NCBI GenBank assembly: GCA_012839605.1
Contig: DUNA01000067.1
Coordinates: 1 to 57,341 of the forward strand
Reading direction: 5' to 3'
DNA from: Bacteroidales bacterium
GTDB lineage: Bacteria; Bacteroidota; Bacteroidia; Bacteroidales; UBA932
DNA: 57,341 bases
In this document: positions 50,415 through 57,341 of the stretch, piece after piece
Numbering within the stretch: the first letter of the stretch is position 1
How the letters are laid out: every line of letters begins with the position of its first letter
Made by a program: the position numbers and the translations under genes
The notes under the pieces: generated by a model
What the model saw: only the letters and a program-made list of their open reading frames with translations
Databases searched by the model: none
Told to the model about the DNA's origin: nothing

Positions 50415-52118
50415 TTAAGGCGTTACATGAAAGGTATGTTCAGATCTGAACGGTTTTCCTGTTTTACTCATTCCTTCCGCAACAACAACAAATTCTCCCG
50501 TTGTTTCAGCTGTTTTAAAGACTATGGATGCTGAATCGTTCGCTTTTACATCTAGCTTCGGATTCCAATACAACGTATGGCGAAGGTCGGGAAGGCGGCT
50601 GTCTTCAGGCAATACGCCCAACGTACGTGGATTTTGCACACCTTGGAAATCCTGAATTCTCATAGACTCCTCCAATTCCAATTCCGGATAATCTCCACGG
50701 TATGTTTTTATGAAGACAATGCCGTTGTAGTATATGAGTCCAAAGGCATATTTTGCCGGATAGATGATAATCTCTTTAATAAGATTGGGTGGGTAATTGT
50801 ATATTTTTGAGTGATCCGGTACAGGAATTCCATCCAATAAAATAAGCGAGGGAGTGGGATCTTCAAAATCGTACGATACTCCTTGAACATCTCTCAGACG
50901 TACTTGCAATTTTCTTTCGCCTTGTACTGTGCGAAAACGGGCTTCTTGTATGAATTCTATCATAACTTCCGCCATCGTGGGGAAACGTGTATATTCGTCC
51001 AATTTGTACACGATTCCCGACTTCTCAAATTGCAAATTGTTTTCGTAAGGAGTTTCCACATCTAACGTGTCCAAACGGAACGCATGATACATACGAACAC
51101 CCAAGTTTCTTTCTTTTAAAATGTCTTCTTGTTTTGCATCAAGAACAAGCGTGGGTAGTTCACTGACAACAGGATTCAGATAAATAGAATCTAGTATAAG
51201 GTGGTATGCATTTTCTTCTTGAGAAGGAACGTAACTGATGAGCGTACCGTCTCCGTGTAAATTTGAGGTGAAGAACCGTACTTTTCCATTGTCTCTGATT
51301 TCGCCGGTAAAGTATTGAATGTCGCTTCCTGCAATAGACAGGTACGTACCAAAACCTTCCACATTTGTTACCGGAACGTTGTTTTCATCTACAATATGTC
51401 CGTGAATTACTTCCCCCGCATAATCTATCCTTCTCATTTGAAAAGGAGAAGTTTTTTCTTGTAATGATTTGTTAACAACAGTTGCTATAGAAGGGTTTTT
51501 GTATCCATTCAATGTTTCTTTCTTGAAAACAGAAACAGATGCAGTCACCTCATCATCCAAAAGGTTTGATAAAGACAGTTTGACCTCTTTTTTTGTTCCA
51601 TACCGATTACCATCTGCTGTAATCTGAAAGAAAGAACCTTGTCCTTCATCTTGGAATTCCCGGCAAGCACCTTCTTGCTCTACAGCGGATACCGTTGTTA
51701 CATTCTCAGTTCTCAAAGGCGAGAGGGGATTGTAAACGGTTATGTATTTTGTATAAAAATTGGATATACTTTCCGATTGCATATAGCGCGTATAGCCTGT
51801 CAGTCGATAAATACCGGTAGGTAGCGTAAGAGGAAGGGCAACGACGGCGCTTCCGCGACCTTCTTTCAAAGCCATCTTTGTTTGTATGTGGGAAGCGGAT
51901 AAGTCTTGAATTTCAATATAAGCAAGAGCGCTGATTTCAGACGGTTCTCCCGTTGGAGTGTAGTATGAAAAAGCAGAAATCCACAAAGGTTCTCCGGCAA
52001 GGTAGCATTCTTTATCTGTACTCAAATAAAGGCGCTCGTGGAGCATGTCCGTTTGAGCATAAAGGAAAACACCTGTAACAGGTATCAAACACAGAAAAAA
52101 AAGCAGGATACGTTTCAT
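50415..52118 (-). CDS. Secreted MG2-like/TonB plug-like protein
   Basis: 567 residues from the ATG at 52118 (another Met, 9 bp upstream, is possible), with a signal peptide ending LYAQ. Residues about 20-125 resemble an MG2 macroglobulin-type beta domain: LYLSTDKECYLAGEPLWISAF and PLTLPTGIYRLTGYTRYMQ. The middle region is unassigned. Around 410-475, LILLDGIPVPDHSKIYNYPPN followed by IIIYPAKYAFG resembles the plug domain of TonB-dependent receptors but without a barrel. It is the last gene of the TonB/DUF4249 operon, so it may help the receptor handle a protein or peptide ligand. Function unknown. Confidence 0.65.
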   Translation of the reverse strand: MKRILLFFLCLIPVTGVFLYAQTDMLHERLYLSTDKECYLAGEPLWISAFSYYTPTGEPSEISALAYIEIQDLSASHIQTKMALKEGRGSAVVALPLTLPTGIYRLTGYTRYMQSESISNFYTKYITVYNPLSPLRTENVTTVSAVEQEGACREFQDEGQGSFFQITADGNRYGTKKEVKLSLSNLLDDEVTASVSVFKKETLNGYKNPSIATVVNKSLQEKTSPFQMRRIDYAGEVIHGHIVDENNVPVTNVEGFGTYLSIAGSDIQYFTGEIRDNGKVRFFTSNLHGDGTLISYVPSQEENAYHLILDSIYLNPVVSELPTLVLDAKQEDILKERNLGVRMYHAFRLDTLDVETPYENNLQFEKSGIVYKLDEYTRFPTMAEVMIEFIQEARFRTVQGERKLQVRLRDVQGVSYDFEDPTPSLILLDGIPVPDHSKIYNYPPNLIKEIIIYPAKYAFGLIYYNGIVFIKTYRGDYPELELEESMRIQDFQGVQNPRTLGVLPEDSRLPDLRHTLYWNPKLDVKANDSASIVFKTAETTGEFVVVAEGMSKTGKPFRSEHTFHVTP

Positions 52119-52129
52119 AACATTCATTT

Positions 52130-53311
52130 TCAATAGGTAGGCCATTCTGCAGGCCAGAAAGACGGAACTTCCGGTTTGCCTCCTTTGCTACGGCAATCGA
52201 TACATCGGGAAAGGTTCCAATAGCTGGATTCTGTTTGGTTATCAACTAAATAAGGTAAGTAACCCATTTGTAGCACACGTAGGATACGGTATGGAGTTGC
52301 AGCAAGTGATATAACAGTATCTTCCGGCATCTTTTCACGAACATAACCGGGAAGTCCGGTACAATCTATAAACAATCTTTTGCTTACGGAATTGCACACA
52401 GAAATAAATCCAACTGCTCGCAACGAACTGTCTGTCACACAACGTATGTTGCCGCTTATTTCATGAGGTTGTGGTGAAAACAATCCGCCTATATCATTGG
52501 AGTTTTTCTTCATATTCTCCATGTACAGAAAGGCGTCCTTGTCCAATACGGTTTGTATGACTTCAATGGAATAGTGTTGCGTAATACGAATATCTCTGTA
52601 TTCAATCGTTTGGATTACAAGATCTTTAATTCTGTCTTCTTTTAGTGCAGAAGTTTCTATAAGTAAAATCTCAGATGATTCCCGACTGTTCCAGCAACGG
52701 TGCATCCACGGAATGTATTTTTCCGTTTTTTTTACTTGATATCCATCTAAATAAGCAAATGACTTGATTTGAGAAACGTAATCCCACGTTTCTATAAAAT
52801 TCCAGTTGTAATGGGTAGATTCTCCTGTAAAGTCGTAAGTATCTACATAGATGATTACTTTGTTTTGCAGCGTATCAATTTTATAATGCAAGTCCATGCT
52901 GCTGCTATACGTGGCTTCTCTAAAATCAGATGCATACGTATTGCCATCCAGAGATTCAATAATAAGCTGGTATTGAGCTTCTTTGTCCGGCATTTGGTCT
53001 GAAAAATCAAAATAATAGGCACCTGTGGCAGCTCCGGACTTTGACATATATGTGTTTCCGTGGTTGTCCTTTACGTAGACTCTGGCATAACGCTCAAAAT
53101 GTATAGAATCTTGTACATTATTGTTGGATGCTATGTTTGTAGTACGCGATATTTTAATAGTGAAGGGGCCTGTAACGGAGATATGTCCTTCTACGACCAA
53201 AATTCCCGTTGTTTGATTCAATTCTTTTGGTTCGTAAGGCACAACACAAGATACGGCCACTAGGGCTGTGAAGGCCGTTCCAATGATTGCGGTTAATATT
53301 TTTTTATACAT
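52130..53311 (-). CDS. DUF4249 lipoprotein
   Basis: 393 residues from the ATG at 53311, lipoprotein signal ending VSC (C22). Residues about 35-115 form the beta-rich start of DUF4249 (ILVVEGHISVTGPFTIKISRT; ARVYVKDNHGNTY) and the C-terminus holds a cysteine-containing tail (RCIDCRSKGG) seen in the family. DUF4249 proteins nearly always accompany a particular group of TonB receptors and are thought to be their surface partners, as SusD is for SusC. It starts 5 bp after the receptor gene. Confidence 0.82.
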   Translation of the reverse strand: MYKKILTAIIGTAFTALVAVSCVVPYEPKELNQTTGILVVEGHISVTGPFTIKISRTTNIASNNNVQDSIHFERYARVYVKDNHGNTYMSKSGAATGAYYFDFSDQMPDKEAQYQLIIESLDGNTYASDFREATYSSSMDLHYKIDTLQNKVIIYVDTYDFTGESTHYNWNFIETWDYVSQIKSFAYLDGYQVKKTEKYIPWMHRCWNSRESSEILLIETSALKEDRIKDLVIQTIEYRDIRITQHYSIEVIQTVLDKDAFLYMENMKKNSNDIGGLFSPQPHEISGNIRCVTDSSLRAVGFISVCNSVSKRLFIDCTGLPGYVREKMPEDTVISLAATPYRILRVLQMGYLPYLVDNQTESSYWNLSRCIDCRSKGGKPEVPSFWPAEWPTY

Positions 53312-53316
53312 ACGTA

Positions 53317-56076
53317 TCAAAATTTAATATTATAGGTAATATAAGGTATGGGACAACCAAAAATGGAGAGCATATACGACTTTACTTGTGTGTTTTCAGT
53401 CTTAAAGAATACGGAGTACGGATTCTTGCGTCCCGTTACGTTGTACACTCCAATGGTAAAAGAACTATGTGTAAGCAGCGTCAACTTGTGAGACGGCTCC
53501 ACATTGAAAGAAACGTCCATTCGGAAATAATCCGGTATGCGATGCGCATTTCTGTCTCCATACAGGAGTCTCCAGCCTCCTGCATAGTGGTAAGTCCCTA
53601 TAGGCAATGTAATAGGTCTGCCTGTGCTGTAATCCAAGTTGACCGAAAAGCTGAAGCGGTGTGTCAATTTAAAATTGCCTACAAACTTGATATCATGCGG
53701 CTTGTCGTAAGGAGCCGGATACCAATCCCCGTTGTTTACAGGGTGAATGACTTTGGGGTCGTTTTGGCGTAACGTAGTTCTGGAATACGTATAGGAAAGC
53801 CATCCGTTCAATCTGCCTATGGGTTTTTTAATCATCAATTCTACACCGTAAGCCCTGCCTTCTGTTTCTATGACATCTGTTTCAATATGATGGTTCATCA
53901 ACAATTGTGCAGACGGTGCGTAGTCCAGGTAGTGTTTCATCTCTTTGTAATATCCTTCCAAAGAAACTTCCACCGTATTGTTCAGCAAGTTTTTGTACAA
54001 TCCCAAAGCAGATTGCCATCCTTTTTGCGGTCTGATATTGGCGTCTGATAATTTCCAAATATCGGTAGGGGAAATAACCGTAGTATTGGACAACATATGT
54101 ATGTTTTGACGCATGCTGTTGAAACCGGCTTTTATAGAAAAATCTCCTGTAAAAGCGTATCGGGCAGAAATTCGAAACTCCGGCGCATGGTAGGGAGCTA
54201 CCATAGCACCGCTCCCAAGTGACAGACTGTCCGTAACGGTTTCAAGGGAACGCGGCAAATCGGGGTCATATATGTAATAATCTTTGGGACCAAGAGCTGT
54301 GAAGAAGCCGTAACGAACACCTGCTTCTACAGAAAAGTCCGGGGTTATTTCCCACGTATCTCCAATGTAAAGTGCCGTTTCTATAGCTTGTTCTCTTTGC
54401 AACATTTCAGGCAAAACAAAGGATCTGTCGTCCATGGGCATGAAAGAGCCGGGAGCCAAGGAGTAAACTACGGCATTGATTCCGTAATTCAACGTGTGAT
54501 TGCCTCCGGGATTGGTGGTGAAATCTGTTTTCAAGCCTACTTGTTGCAAAGCAAAAGACATATTGTGACTCATCCCAATGTTTGTGCTATCCATGGTATT
54601 GTAATTATAGCTATCAAACGTAGCAGAGAGCAACATGTTCGTATGTTCTTTGAGTACGCTGCGATAACGTACAGAAGCATTCATGTTCTGGTAACGATAA
54701 GATACTTCCGGATCAAAAGAGAATCTGTCTCTGGAAAAATATCCGTTAACGTACAGATGGTTTTTCTTATCAAATCTATGAGAAACGCCCATATTCAAAT
54801 CATAGAAATTGGCCGTTCCATTGTTGTAGCCGCTTTCATCCGGTATCAGTCGCATCAACCAATCGGAATACGTAGTACGTCCTGCAAACAATACGGAAGT
54901 CTTGTCTTTTACCAAAGGACCTTCCAGTGTCACTTTTGTAGTAAGCAAACCAATGCCTGCGGAACCGGTAAAACGGTTTTTATTGCCTTCCCTTGTATTG
55001 ACTTCCAAAACAGAAGAAATACGACCTCCGTATCTTACAGGGATGGAGCTTTTGTACAATTCTACGTTGCTGATCACGTCGTTGTTGAATAAGGAAAACA
55101 ATCCAAACAAGTGTGACGAATTGTAAATGGTACCTTGGTTGTACAACACAAGGTTTTGATCGGTAGCGCCGCCTCTTACGTTGAAACCGCCGGAGGCCTC
55201 GCCAACAGACTTGACTCCCGGTAATGTGAGCACGGCTTTGATGACGTCAGCCTCTCCAAAAGCCATGGGGATGTGGCGAATCCTGTCCGCTCTTACTCGT
55301 TCCAGGCCCAAGCGGACACTGCGTACGTTTTCCATTTTTTCTGCAGATATGACAATGCCTTGTAGAGAGAATACTTCTTCCGCTATGTTTATATCAAACG
55401 TACTTTCAGAAAATACACGTACGTACCTGTGTGAATCTTTATATCCAAATCCTCTGACAAGCAGCGTGTTATATCCTCTGGGTGCCGTAAGGGTATAAAA
55501 ACCATACGTGTCTGACATAGCGTAATGTTTTTTGTCTTCCGTCATGACCGTAATGCCCGATACCGGTTCACCGTTCAAGTGGTCGCGTATGTACCCCGTT
55601 ATGCGTACGTTGCCACCGGCTTCTGCAAAGGCCGGATTTCCCAATGTATACAAACGGTTTTCAGAGTCTGCCGTTAATTTTTCTTCTTGCGCCAACAACA
55701 ACGCCTCTTCCTGATGTTTGCCATTTGTTTCCGTATCTTCAAAGAAAGCAGGGTGTATGTCTTTTTCCAATCCTTCTTTTAAAATGACCCATTTGTTGTT
55801 GGTCATGTTGTGGAAGAAGAAACCGTTTTTCTTCAATTCCTTACCCAATGCATCCAAAACTCCTTTTTCGTCTGCTTGCAGACTCAAGAGCAGCGTATCT
55901 GTTTGCACAGGCGCATAGTAAAAACGTACAGACAATTGCTTCTCCAACGTGTTTACAATAGAATCAAGAGAGGTATAACGAAAAGTATACGATTCCTGTG
56001 CCGTTGTTGTATGGGGAATCAACCCTGTGATGACAAAACAAAGTATAGGGAGTAGGATTCTTTTCTTCAGTATCAT
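53317..56076 (-). CDS. TonB-dependent receptor with STN and carboxypeptidase-like domains
   Basis: 919 residues. Signal peptide (about 1-26), STN domain (about 28-100: FRYTSLDSIVNTLEKQLSVR), a carboxypeptidase-regulatory-like domain (about 150-235: ITGYIRDHLNGEPVSGITV), a plug (about 240-370: GGFNVRGGATDQNLVLYN) and the outer-membrane barrel to the C-terminal Phe. It imports a ligand across the outer membrane with TonB energy. STN domains normally pair with FecI/FecR regulation, but no sigma/anti-sigma pair adjoins this operon. Ligand unknown; the DUF4249 partner argues against a plain glycan system. Starts in an ATGA overlap with the gene before it. Confidence 0.92.
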   Translation of the reverse strand: MILKKRILLPILCFVITGLIPHTTTAQESYTFRYTSLDSIVNTLEKQLSVRFYYAPVQTDTLLLSLQADEKGVLDALGKELKKNGFFFHNMTNNKWVILKEGLEKDIHPAFFEDTETNGKHQEEALLLAQEEKLTADSENRLYTLGNPAFAEAGGNVRITGYIRDHLNGEPVSGITVMTEDKKHYAMSDTYGFYTLTAPRGYNTLLVRGFGYKDSHRYVRVFSESTFDINIAEEVFSLQGIVISAEKMENVRSVRLGLERVRADRIRHIPMAFGEADVIKAVLTLPGVKSVGEASGGFNVRGGATDQNLVLYNQGTIYNSSHLFGLFSLFNNDVISNVELYKSSIPVRYGGRISSVLEVNTREGNKNRFTGSAGIGLLTTKVTLEGPLVKDKTSVLFAGRTTYSDWLMRLIPDESGYNNGTANFYDLNMGVSHRFDKKNHLYVNGYFSRDRFSFDPEVSYRYQNMNASVRYRSVLKEHTNMLLSATFDSYNYNTMDSTNIGMSHNMSFALQQVGLKTDFTTNPGGNHTLNYGINAVVYSLAPGSFMPMDDRSFVLPEMLQREQAIETALYIGDTWEITPDFSVEAGVRYGFFTALGPKDYYIYDPDLPRSLETVTDSLSLGSGAMVAPYHAPEFRISARYAFTGDFSIKAGFNSMRQNIHMLSNTTVISPTDIWKLSDANIRPQKGWQSALGLYKNLLNNTVEVSLEGYYKEMKHYLDYAPSAQLLMNHHIETDVIETEGRAYGVELMIKKPIGRLNGWLSYTYSRTTLRQNDPKVIHPVNNGDWYPAPYDKPHDIKFVGNFKLTHRFSFSVNLDYSTGRPITLPIGTYHYAGGWRLLYGDRNAHRIPDYFRMDVSFNVEPSHKLTLLTHSSFTIGVYNVTGRKNPYSVFFKTENTQVKSYMLSIFGCPIPYITYNIKF

Positions 56077-56798
56077 TGTGCTATCAGGTTATCGTAAAAT
56101 TGGCCACACAGTACGAGTGAGGCATCCTTAGCTTCTGCGTTGAATTTCAACTTGTTTTCTCTTATGTACTTATTCAATGGAGCACGCTTGTCCTGTAAAG
56201 CACGAAGAAAAGAAGCTTTTCTTGATACAGGATAGAAGATGCCGTTTTTTACAACATAGTAGAAATGGCTGCCGGAAAAAGAATGTGTAGCTTTGATATC
56301 GCTGGCAGCGCTTACGCTGTTCAATCTCTTAATCGTCTTCTTCAGAATAGCTATTGTTTTTCCCGAGTACAGTACACGATAAAACCCTTCTTCCGGTGCC
56401 AATGGACTGTTTTCTTTCGTGATGTGTACAAATTCTTTGTCACCCAATGCAAAAGAATCTACCAGTTTTTTAAGAAGGATGGAACTGGTATAATATCCGG
56501 ACATTCTGATATACAGTTCATCAAGATGAGCATTGAGGTTCAAAAGTACACCTACGTACTTTTTTCCGTTGTACACCACAGAGCCTTCTTGGTATTCTTC
56601 AGTTTCAAGATAATAGGTGCCTTCAAATAGCATTTTGTAAGCGGGAGGAATCTTCCCGTTATACAATGGAGCATATCCACCGCTTTGTTCCATGTAATGT
56701 GTAACAACCGGTGTCTTGTTTTGAGCACTTAGTTGAGAAGAAGTAACACATAGGGCAACACAGAAGATTTTTATAAAAAGGGAGCGTTTATGTATCAT
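56073..56798 (-). CDS. Secreted protein of unknown function, first gene of the TonB operon
   Basis: 241 residues from the ATG at 56798, with a signal peptide ending LSAQ. The remainder is mixed alpha/beta with no recognised motif. Notable segments: TYYLETEEYQEGSVVYNGKK, LKKLVDSFALGDKEFVHI, and FSGSHFYYVVKNGIFYPVSRKASFLRAL. Some Bacteroidetes operons of this receptor type begin with such a small secreted protein. It overlaps the receptor gene by ATGA and has a promoter box (56818-56825) 19 nt upstream. Confidence 0.65.
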   Translation of the reverse strand: MIHKRSLFIKIFCVALCVTSSQLSAQNKTPVVTHYMEQSGGYAPLYNGKIPPAYKMLFEGTYYLETEEYQEGSVVYNGKKYVGVLLNLNAHLDELYIRMSGYYTSSILLKKLVDSFALGDKEFVHITKENSPLAPEEGFYRVLYSGKTIAILKKTIKRLNSVSAASDIKATHSFSGSHFYYVVKNGIFYPVSRKASFLRALQDKRAPLNKYIRENKLKFNAEAKDASLVLCGQFYDNLIAQ

Positions 56799-56817
56799 TA
56801 GAAATTTTTTAGAACAA

Positions 56818-56846
56818 CAAAAGTAGCCAAAAAGATTGTACATTTG
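56818..56846. promoter_or_regulatory. Divergent TAnnTTTG boxes: TonB operon and glycosyltransferase
   Basis: Minus strand TACTTTTG (56818-56825) serves the TonB operon. Plus strand TACATTTG (56839-56846) lies 37 nt before the ATG at 56884. The plus box extends to TACATTTGTAA, identical to the core of the operator-like repeats near the XRE gene. Confidence 0.5.
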
Positions 56847-56883
56847 TAATTGCTTGTAAAATATTTCTATATAAATAAAGTAT

Positions 56884-57267
56884 ATGAAAAGAATTGATTG
56901 TTTTATTCCTGCAATTTCTCTTCAACAAGTTGCAGACACATTAGCCAACCTATCTCCTTTACCGTCTGTCAAAAACATCTTCCTCTTGGCAACTGAAGGA
57001 CAAGAAAAAGTAAAAATGGAAGAGGCCGGCTACCGGGTCATTGCCATTGACAGTTTAAAATCTACTGCAACACTTAGAAAGATAGCAGAAACAGCATCAG
57101 CTGATTATGTTCTTATCTATACAAAGTATACCCAGTTGGAACCCAATTATTTTGCTTTTGAACGTTTTATGCAATTGGCAGACGATACAAAAGCAGGTAT
57201 GCTGTATGCAGACCATTTTCAGAATGTAGAAGGAACCCGTAGAAGAATGCCTTTGAACCAAAATTGA
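56884..57267 (+). CDS. Glycosyltransferase, N-terminal part; frame broken by a fold-back at the window end
   Basis: As written, 127 residues ending at a TGA at 57265. The sequence fits the start of a family 2-type glycosyltransferase (MKRIDCFIPA; YVLIYTKYTQLEPNYFAFERFM; AGMLYADHFQNVEGTRRRMPL). After RRRMPL the plus strand gives NQN and stop. The minus strand read from the last base gives the same FQNVEGTRRRMPL and then IPCQEGALRDDFNFGS, the expected continuation (compare the RDDFDFGS-type motif in Bacteroidetes glycosyltransferases). So the true gene almost surely continues past this point and the printed stop is an artefact of an inverted join. Confidence 0.7.
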   Translation: MKRIDCFIPAISLQQVADTLANLSPLPSVKNIFLLATEGQEKVKMEEAGYRVIAIDSLKSTATLRKIAETASADYVLIYTKYTQLEPNYFAFERFMQLADDTKAGMLYADHFQNVEGTRRRMPLNQN

Positions 57268-57341
57268 AATCGTCTCTCAAGGCTCCTTCTTGACAAGGTA
57301 TCAAAGGCATTCTTCTACGGGTTCCTTCTACATTCTGAAAA
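57216..57341. repeat. Perfect 41-bp inverted repeat ending at the last base
   Basis: The arm 57216-57256 is the exact reverse complement of 57301-57341, with a 44-bp spacer. The right arm ends exactly at the window edge, so the palindrome may continue outside. The spacer, read on the minus strand, is in-frame coding sequence of the glycosyltransferase. Confidence 0.9.

Noticed and set aside
56884-57267. Glycosyltransferase pseudogene or natural short protein
   Set aside because: The stop arises exactly after the inverted-repeat arm, and the opposite strand carries the proper continuation, so an inverted join explains it better.

Overview
The window reads as a chromosomal piece of an anaerobic, amino-acid-fermenting member of the Bacteroidales. 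The evidence is: TAnnTTTG promoter boxes in front of many genes and no consistent Shine-Dalgarno sites; a TonB-dependent receptor with an STN domain next to a DUF4249 lipoprotein; GIN-domain (DUF2807) adhesins; a golvesin/amidase protein; a TlpA-type thioredoxin lipoprotein with a DUF4369-like N-terminus; and a lysine-fermentation cluster like those of Porphyromonas-type organisms. Genes are dense, many overlap by ATGA or TAATG, and four convergent pairs meet with 14 bp of overlap or only 1-7 bp between them.

Layout. 1-2.5 kb: the 5' part of a xanthine-dehydrogenase small subunit (minus, runs off the left edge), a divergent urea transporter, two hairpin terminators and tRNA-Arg(TCT). 2.6-14.8 kb: a molybdenum/tungsten island. 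moeA, moaA, moaC and a MOSC-MogA fusion lie on the minus strand, followed by a thioredoxin lipoprotein and an M28 peptidase. wtpB-wtpC lie on the plus strand and converge on a minus-strand operon thiF-thiS-(tandem SUOX-fold-like lipoprotein)-wtpA. Divergent from thiF is an aldehyde:ferredoxin oxidoreductase family gene. Together these could import tungstate or molybdate, build the pterin cofactor and supply one or two enzymes. 14.8-30.9 kb: ordinary and accessory genes: htpG, a split amidase/golvesin protein, an ECF sigma operon with two GIN-domain proteins and a dipeptidase, a serine hydrolase, pyrD, an XRE regulator beside an array of operator-like repeats, queA and a CPA1 cation/proton antiporter.

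30.96-44.35 kb: a 12-gene lysine-fermentation operon: CoA-transferase alpha, a class III aminotransferase, kce, kdd, kamA, kamB, kamC, kamD, kamE, CoA-transferase beta, thiolase, acyl-CoA synthetase. No 3-aminobutyryl-CoA ammonia lyase (kal) is seen. The aminotransferase sits where it could replace it, giving acetoacetyl-CoA instead of crotonyl-CoA, and the CoA transferase and thiolase would finish the route to acetyl-CoA.

44.35-57.34 kb: queH, an RND efflux operon (lipoprotein adaptor, permease, TolC-like), and a minus-strand outer-membrane operon (secreted protein, TonB receptor, DUF4249 lipoprotein, MG2/plug-like protein). The last gene is a glycosyltransferase whose sequence folds back on itself in the final 126 bases: a perfect 41-bp inverted repeat ends exactly at the last base, and the complementary strand carries the true continuation of the protein. 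This looks like a contig-end inverted chimera rather than a real stop.

Limits: all assignments come from reading translated sequence and motifs. No database search, structure prediction or alignment was run.
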